This document shows, one piece after another, positions 5,387 to 9,964 of a stretch of 9,964 nucleotides of DNA; position 1 is the stretch's first letter; each line of letters opens with the position of its first letter. The position numbers and the translations under genes are program-made. Source of the stretch: an uncultured Woeseiaceae bacterium (lineage in GTDB: Bacteria > Pseudomonadota > Gammaproteobacteria > Steroidobacterales > Woeseiaceae); assembly GCA_945787435.1 (NCBI GenBank), contig CALZHX010000103.1:1-9964 (forward strand), written 5' to 3'. Under the pieces are notes generated by a model. The model was given only the letters and a program-made list of their open reading frames with translations. It searched no databases and was not told the origin of the DNA.

Positions 5387-6370
5387 ATGCGTAATTACTT
5401 TTCGAAATCGCACTACAAGCAGACCGGTTTGACCATGGTTGAACTGATGGTCGCCCTCGCGATCGGATCGTTCCTGATGATTGGTTCGGTACAGATATAT
5501 AACCAGAGCCGCCAGGCGTTTGTAGTCAATGAATCGATCGCGCGTGTTCAGGAGACTGCACAGTTTGCGATGGACACGATTGAAGCCGACCTGCGTATGG
5601 CCAGCAACTGGGGTCGTAACAGCCGGCCATTAACAGTTGAGGGCCGCTCGCTGATCGGCACTGTCAATCCGAACGGGCTGCCTGAACCCATCCCTAATTG
5701 CGGCCTGGGCTGGGCGATCGACCTCGCAAATACGCTGGACGGTGAAAACAACGACTACACCCTGCCCTGCGCAGCAATCGGCGGCGTGCAGGCTAATTCG
5801 GATTCTTTCACGGTACGTCGCGTGACAGTGAATCCGCAGCCACTGGAGGCCGGCCGTTTGCAAATCCAGACCACGCGAATCCAGGGACGACTTTTTGCGG
5901 ACGGAAACATCCCGGCTGCATTCGACCCTGCGGCATCGACGACACACAATCTGCTCGTCAACACCTACTACGTCGCGGCCGATTCCGCATTGATTCCAGG
6001 CGTGCCGACACTGCGTCGCAAGACGTTGGCTGCCGACGTTGGCGGCCCCATCGTTCGCGATCAGGAAATCGCACCGGGCGTCGAGAGCATTCAGATTCAG
6101 TTCGGCATTGACGTTAATGAAGACAATACGGTCGATCGCTACGTCAACCCTGGCGATGATGTGTATGACCCTGACGCAGCCGGCTACATTCCGGGCGCCC
6201 GCGTGATGACTGCTCGTATCTGGCTGGTCGTTCGCGGCCTGACAGCTGAGGTAGGCATCGTCGACACCCGTGACTATGAGCCCGGTGACGTTGACCTCGG
6301 CGTCCCCGCCGACAATTACCGCCGCATGCAGGTGTCCAAGACCATCCTGATGCGCAACGCCCGGATTTAA
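5387..6370 (+). CDS. pilW: Type IV pilus assembly minor pilin PilW
   Basis: This is a 327-residue prepilin, at the usual size for PilW. The motif TG|LTMVE gives cleavage after Gly14 and Glu19 at +5, followed by MVALAIGSFLMIGSVQIY. The helix continues with SRQAFVVNESIARVQETAQFA, the recognisable PilW stalk, and DTIEADLRMA. The large C-terminal beta region includes two cysteines (IPNCGLGW and TLPCAAIGG), an IQIQFGIDVNEDNTVDRYV block and the typical end YRRMQVSKTILMRN. The frame is open further upstream to 5087, but that extension lies over pilV and does not encode a signal peptide. The ATG at 5387 gives the correct prepilin leader. There is only a weak ribosome site, consistent with coupling to pilV. 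Confidence 0.93.
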   Translation: MRNYFSKSHYKQTGLTMVELMVALAIGSFLMIGSVQIYNQSRQAFVVNESIARVQETAQFAMDTIEADLRMASNWGRNSRPLTVEGRSLIGTVNPNGLPEPIPNCGLGWAIDLANTLDGENNDYTLPCAAIGGVQANSDSFTVRRVTVNPQPLEAGRLQIQTTRIQGRLFADGNIPAAFDPAASTTHNLLVNTYYVAADSALIPGVPTLRRKTLAADVGGPIVRDQEIAPGVESIQIQFGIDVNEDNTVDRYVNPGDDVYDPDAAGYIPGARVMTARIWLVVRGLTAEVGIVDTRDYEPGDVDLGVPADNYRRMQVSKTILMRNARI

Positions 6371-6384
6371 GAGTGAGAATACAG

Positions 6385-6852
6385 ATGAAAACAATGACTC
6401 TGAACGACAAACAACATGGCGCAGCGCTGGTCATCGGCCTGATATTGCTGGTCATCATCACAGTACTCGCAATTTCGGGCATGAACACGGCTACGACAGA
6501 ACTGGCCATGGCACGCAATGACCAGAACTACGAGAACGCCTTCCAGGCCGCAGAGACCGGCCTCGAACTGGCGCTTGGCCAGGGGCAGTTCAACACATTG
6601 GCCGGTGCCACGATTACACAAACGATTAACTCGCACGACGAGGTAAGCACGCAAGTGGTATTCGAAGACTCGACGCTGGTTCCGGACAAGGCATTTAGCC
6701 TCGGCGCCGGCAGCGGCGTAGCGGCGTACCACTTTTTGGCGACGGCGGCGGCTGAATCGCGTCGGGCGCCCGGCTCCACGACGGATCGCGACTCAACTGC
6801 GACCCATACACAGGCTTTCTATATTGTCGGTCCGGAACCATCGACTCTTTAA
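6385..6852 (+). CDS. pilX: Type IV pilus minor pilin PilX
   Basis: This is a 155-residue protein with the PilX N-terminal signature: HG|AALVIGLILLVIITVLAIS, then a helix ending NYENAFQAAETGLELAL (the AFxAAExxL motif). Cleavage is expected after Gly12. The +5 position is isoleucine rather than glutamate, as in the GspK/PilX type of pseudopilin thought to sit at the very tip, where no subunit above needs to be matched. The C-terminal half, rich in A, G, S and T, has no cysteine and is short. I start it at the ATG at 6385, with GAGTGAG 7 bases before it; an in-frame GTG at 6373 would add four residues. It follows pilW by 14 bases and is probably in the same operon. Confidence 0.9.
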   Translation: MKTMTLNDKQHGAALVIGLILLVIITVLAISGMNTATTELAMARNDQNYENAFQAAETGLELALGQGQFNTLAGATITQTINSHDEVSTQVVFEDSTLVPDKAFSLGAGSGVAAYHFLATAAAESRRAPGSTTDRDSTATHTQAFYIVGPEPSTL

Positions 6853-6891
6853 ATCCACATTGAGTGACGACCCAGGGAAATGGTGAATCTC

Positions 6892-7230
6892 ATGAAAATT
6901 AAGACACTGATTACAGTTACGCTACTCTGCTTCGGCCAGTTGGCTTTCAGCCAGGGACAGGTTATCGCGCAAGGTTATGAAGTCGCGCTGAGCAATTTCC
7001 GCGCGCCGGCCACCGCAAACAGTAGCGTTGCATTCCAGGAGTGCGACGCCTGTGAACGCATGAGCGTGCGCGTTACCTCCGGTACACGCTATACCATCAA
7101 TGCCAAGGCAGTGAAACTGGAGGACTTCAAGAAGGCTATCGCGCAGGTACGCGATCGTGACGAAGTCACGTTGACTGTCCTGCATCACCTTGAATCGGAC
7201 ACGATCGAAATGATCGACGTGTCCCTTTAA
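6892..7230 (+). CDS. Small exported CxxC protein of unknown function in the pilus cluster
   Basis: This is a 112-residue protein with a Sec signal (MKIKTLITVTLLCFGQLAFS, probable cleavage after Ser20). It has no prepilin motif, so it is not a pilin. The mature part carries CDAC (Cys51 and Cys54) in an otherwise cysteine-free domain. Beta-type segments follow (MSVRVTSGTRYTIN and VTLTVLHHLESDTIEMIDVSL) around a helix (LEDFKKAIAQVRDRD). The start at 6892 has GGTGA 5 bases before it; the in-frame ATG at 6880 is almost contiguous with its AGGGA. It lies 39 bases after pilX and 30 before pilY1, same strand, so co-transcription is likely. A role as chaperone, disulfide helper or metal-binding partner for PilY1 is speculation. 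It has no equivalent in the P. aeruginosa cluster, where the small gene pilY2 follows pilY1 instead. Confidence 0.75.
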   Translation: MKIKTLITVTLLCFGQLAFSQGQVIAQGYEVALSNFRAPATANSSVAFQECDACERMSVRVTSGTRYTINAKAVKLEDFKKAIAQVRDRDEVTLTVLHHLESDTIEMIDVSL

Positions 7231-7260
7231 TTAATGCATTCCACAATTGAGGCCAGGATC

Positions 7261-9964
7261 ATGAAGATCTTTAACCGCAAAACTACATGGATGAGTGCCA
7301 GCTGCGCCGTTGCATTGCTGACGGGTATGCCGGCTGTGGCGGACGACACCGAGCTGCTGCTGATCAATCCGGATCCGACGCAGAACCCGAAACCAAACGT
7401 CATGTTCATTCTCGACTCGTCGGGCTCGATGACCACGCAGCAGACGACAATCGAGCCGTATGACGGCGCTGTCGTTTATGGCGGCGCCTGCGATTCGAAT
7501 CGTATTTACTGGACTGACGTCGACGTCACGCCTGTTTGTGATGCCACAAACACGAAGTACGTCGAGCAATCCAGCTTCCATTGCGACTACGCGTCGCAGC
7601 AGATATTCGGAATTGGCAGCTTCACGAACACGATGGTGCAGTGGCGCGATGGAGGCAAGGACGGCATGTCCGCCGGGCCGATCAGGTGGCAGTATCTCGC
7701 GCCAGGCTACAACACTGAACCCGTGGAGTGCCAGGCCGACTCCGGCGTGCATGGCGACGGGCGTGCGACCTTCCTGTGGGCAGCAGCTGGCACCAACATG
7801 CCCGACCCGTTCACCGACGATCCAAGTGTAGAGGTTTCCTGGGGCAGCGCGCCGCGCAACATTTCCTACACCTTCTATGACGGCAACTACCTGAACTGGA
7901 AAAACAACCCGGTAACTACATCGCTGAGCCGCTCGCAAATCATGAGAGCAGTGACCATGAAGGTCTTAAGCTCGGTCAACAACCTCAATGTCGGCCTGAT
8001 GCGTTTTGATGGCGGTGACGGTGGCCCGGTCATTCTCGACATTACCGACCTCGATACGAATCGCCAGACCGTGATTGACGCTGTCGACGCGATTGGGGCG
8101 GCGGGCGTTACTCCTCTGTCCGAGGTCATGTACGAGTCGGCATTGTTCTGGCGCGGCCTGCCCGCGCATTACGGCAGGGCTACCATGACAGCCCTGACGG
8201 ACCAGGACGCGCTCAAATCGACTGCTCCGGAAATTTATGAGCAGCCTGATTGGGATGTATGCGCCAAGAACTACAATGTTTTACTGACTGATGGCGCCCC
8301 GGTGAATGATAACGATACGCCGGGACTCATCGCAAACCTGCCAAATGTCGCCGCCGCACTCGGCTACGTCGGTTGTGACGGTGCTGGTGGTGGCCATTGT
8401 CTCGACGACGTCGCCGAATACCTGTCAGTCGAGGACATTGATCCGGTTGACCCCGGTGACCAGCTCGTGAACACACACACGATCGGATTCTCAGATGACT
8501 TTGGACTGGCAACAACGCAGCTCCTGCAGGAAACTGCCAGCAATTCAGGTGGCCAGTACTACACGGCAGACGATGTCGAAACGCTGACAAAGACCTTGTT
8601 GTCAATTATTGCCAACATCAACGATCGTTCGTTGTCGTTTTCGGCGCCCGCTGTTTCGGTCAATACCTTTAACCGTACGCAGAACCTGAACGATATTTAC
8701 ATCACAACCTTTGGCGCCAAAGCTCGTGCTCACTGGCCGGGCAACCTGAAGAAATACCGCATCGATGACGGTAGCATCGTTGACTCCAATGGCGTCGATG
8801 CTGTTGATCCGGCGACGGGATTCTTCCTGGATACAGCGTATAGCTTCTGGACCGCCGGCGGTGCGGACGGCAATGACGTACGCTTGGGCGGCGCGGCTCA
8901 ACAGCTGCACACGCCTGTGCTGCGTAATCTGTATACGAACAACACGGGATCCGACCTGACGGCAGCCGCAAACGCGGTTACGCCATCGAACCTCGGCGCG
9001 TTCGTCAATACGGACTTTGGCCTGACGGGCGCGACCGGCGAACCCACCATGGACGAAATCGTCCGTTGGGCGCGTGGTGAGGATCTCCGCGACGAGGACA
9101 ACAACATGTTGACACTGGTCCGCAAATCGATGGGTGATCCGCTGCATTCACAGCCTGCTGCTATTGTCTATGGTGGTACCGCGGCAAATCCCGATGTCGT
9201 CGTCTACACAGCGACGAACGACGGCTACTTGCATGCGATTGCCGGAGACACGGGCCAGGAGCTGTGGGCATTCATGCCGAAGGAACTGATGAGCAACCTG
9301 ACACGCCTGTATTTTGACCCGATGTCGAAATACAAGCAGTACGGTATCGACGGCAACGTCGTACCCGTTGTCAAGGATGTCGATAATGACGGTATTATCG
9401 AATCTGCAGATGGCGACTTCGTGATCATCATATTCGGAATGCGCCGCGGCGGAGAGAGCTATTACGCCCTCGACGTCACCAATAAGAACTCGCCACAATT
9501 GTTGTGGACGAACAACTTCATCGAAGGTGGTGAGAGCTGGTCAACGCCAGTCGTTGCTCGCATGGACATCGGCTCTGTAGCGCAGAACGGGGACAAAGCG
9601 GTCGTCGTGATCGGCGGCGGCTATGACACGGTCCACGATACGACGGCACATCCTCTCGCCGCCGACGGTTCGGGTGCCGGTATCTACATACTCGACCTGA
9701 TTAGTGGCACGCAGTTGTGGCGCGCCGGTGCGGATATTGGCGCTGACCTGCAACTGGCCGTTTCCGGTCGCGAAATGGACCGCGCTATTCCCAATGAAGT
9801 TCGTGTAATCGACCTGAGTGGTGATGGCTATGCAGACCGCATGTACGCGACTGACCTCGGTGGCCAGGTATGGCGCTTCGATGTCACAAATGGCCAGAAC
9901 CCGTCCAATCTCGTTACCGGTGGTGTGATAGCACAACTCGGTGCCGAAGGTCTGTCCGGTACAC
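7261..9964 (+). CDS. pilY1: Type IV pilus tip adhesin PilY1, 5' part (truncated by window end)
   Basis: The frame is open from 7261 to the window end, giving 901 residues; PilY1 proteins usually exceed 1000. A Sec signal ends at PAVA (cut after Ala27). The von Willebrand A domain has a complete MIDAS: DSSGS (Asp52, Ser54, Ser56), Thr284 in GVTPLSE and Asp344 in LLTDG. The segment VVYTATNDGYLHAIAGDTG opens the C-terminal beta-propeller. A first calcium-type loop DVDNDGIIE (706-714) precedes the family block FGMRRGGESYYALDV. A second, DLSGDGYAD (851-859), is followed by DLGGQVWRFDV. PilY1 is the secreted, tip-associated adhesin and mechanosensor that needs the PilVWX-FimU complex for display; calcium binding in P. 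aeruginosa PilY1 controls extension versus retraction. GAGG (7249-7252) sits 8 bases before the start. An in-frame ATG at 7234 lacks a ribosome site. Confidence 0.96.
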   Translation, partial: MKIFNRKTTWMSASCAVALLTGMPAVADDTELLLINPDPTQNPKPNVMFILDSSGSMTTQQTTIEPYDGAVVYGGACDSNRIYWTDVDVTPVCDATNTKYVEQSSFHCDYASQQIFGIGSFTNTMVQWRDGGKDGMSAGPIRWQYLAPGYNTEPVECQADSGVHGDGRATFLWAAAGTNMPDPFTDDPSVEVSWGSAPRNISYTFYDGNYLNWKNNPVTTSLSRSQIMRAVTMKVLSSVNNLNVGLMRFDGGDGGPVILDITDLDTNRQTVIDAVDAIGAAGVTPLSEVMYESALFWRGLPAHYGRATMTALTDQDALKSTAPEIYEQPDWDVCAKNYNVLLTDGAPVNDNDTPGLIANLPNVAAALGYVGCDGAGGGHCLDDVAEYLSVEDIDPVDPGDQLVNTHTIGFSDDFGLATTQLLQETASNSGGQYYTADDVETLTKTLLSIIANINDRSLSFSAPAVSVNTFNRTQNLNDIYITTFGAKARAHWPGNLKKYRIDDGSIVDSNGVDAVDPATGFFLDTAYSFWTAGGADGNDVRLGGAAQQLHTPVLRNLYTNNTGSDLTAAANAVTPSNLGAFVNTDFGLTGATGEPTMDEIVRWARGEDLRDEDNNMLTLVRKSMGDPLHSQPAAIVYGGTAANPDVVVYTATNDGYLHAIAGDTGQELWAFMPKELMSNLTRLYFDPMSKYKQYGIDGNVVPVVKDVDNDGIIESADGDFVIIIFGMRRGGESYYALDVTNKNSPQLLWTNNFIEGGESWSTPVVARMDIGSVAQNGDKAVVVIGGGYDTVHDTTAHPLAADGSGAGIYILDLISGTQLWRAGADIGADLQLAVSGREMDRAIPNEVRVIDLSGDGYADRMYATDLGGQVWRFDVTNGQNPSNLVTGGVIAQLGAEGLSGT

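Noticed and set aside
5630..6394. Long open frame (254 codons) antisense to pilW
   Set aside because: Its translation is rich in H, R, C and V without recognisable motifs, and it mirrors a well-supported gene; it is a shadow of codon bias.
7226..7234. A/T-rich TTTAATTAA as an internal promoter for pilY1
   Set aside because: There is no matching -35 element at a proper distance, and it overlaps the stop of the preceding gene.
7231..7938. Open frame (235 codons) antisense to the pilY1 start
   Set aside because: The opposite strand encodes an unambiguous PilY1 von Willebrand A domain, and no ribosome site or family motif is seen on this strand.
8602..9147. Open frame (181 codons) antisense to mid pilY1
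   Set aside because: It is a shadow of the pilY1 reading frame with no identifiable motif.
1..9964. CRISPR array, insertion sequence, integron or phage elements
   Set aside because: I see no spaced direct repeats, transposase, integrase or terminal inverted repeats.

Overview
The window reads as chromosomal DNA of a gammaproteobacterium, moderately GC-rich and densely packed. The main evidence is a minor-pilin cluster in the same order as the Pseudomonas aeruginosa fimT-fimU-pilV-pilW-pilX-pilY1 locus, together with a CCA-encoding tRNA-Thr and well-formed Shine-Dalgarno sites. I cannot fix the genus from sequence alone.

Layout. (1) Positions 2-2705, plus strand: three genes joined by two ATGA stop/start overlaps. 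They are the 3' part of an F420_oxidored-type NAD(P)-binding protein, an acidic exported protein of unknown function, and a DUF885 family lipoprotein with the HExxPGH motif. (2) Positions 2674-3527, minus strand: a 63-codon gene that overlaps the DUF885 gene tail to tail by 32 bases, a tRNA-Thr(CGT) with a good sigma70-type promoter, and a cysteine-free Fur-superfamily regulator resembling Irr. (3) Positions 3634-9964, plus strand: fimT, fimU, pilV, pilW, pilX, a 112-residue exported CxxC protein, and pilY1, which runs off the right edge.

How the genes fit together. The five pilin-like proteins carry class III signal peptides for PilD and should form the minor-pilin priming complex at the tip of a type IV pilus. 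PilY1 has a von Willebrand A domain with an intact MIDAS and a C-terminal propeller with two calcium loops, and is the expected tip adhesin and mechanosensor. FimT ends in a GRxR motif of the kind reported to bind DNA during natural transformation, whereas FimU lacks it, so DNA uptake is a reasonable hypothesis. The exported CxxC protein between pilX and pilY1 has no counterpart in the P. aeruginosa locus and is the least explained part of the cluster.

I see no CRISPR array, insertion sequence, phage gene or defence system. Most of the window is orthodox. The more novel points are the CxxC protein, the Irr-like regulator, the small convergent gene with a hairpin in its leader, and the odd start region of fimU.
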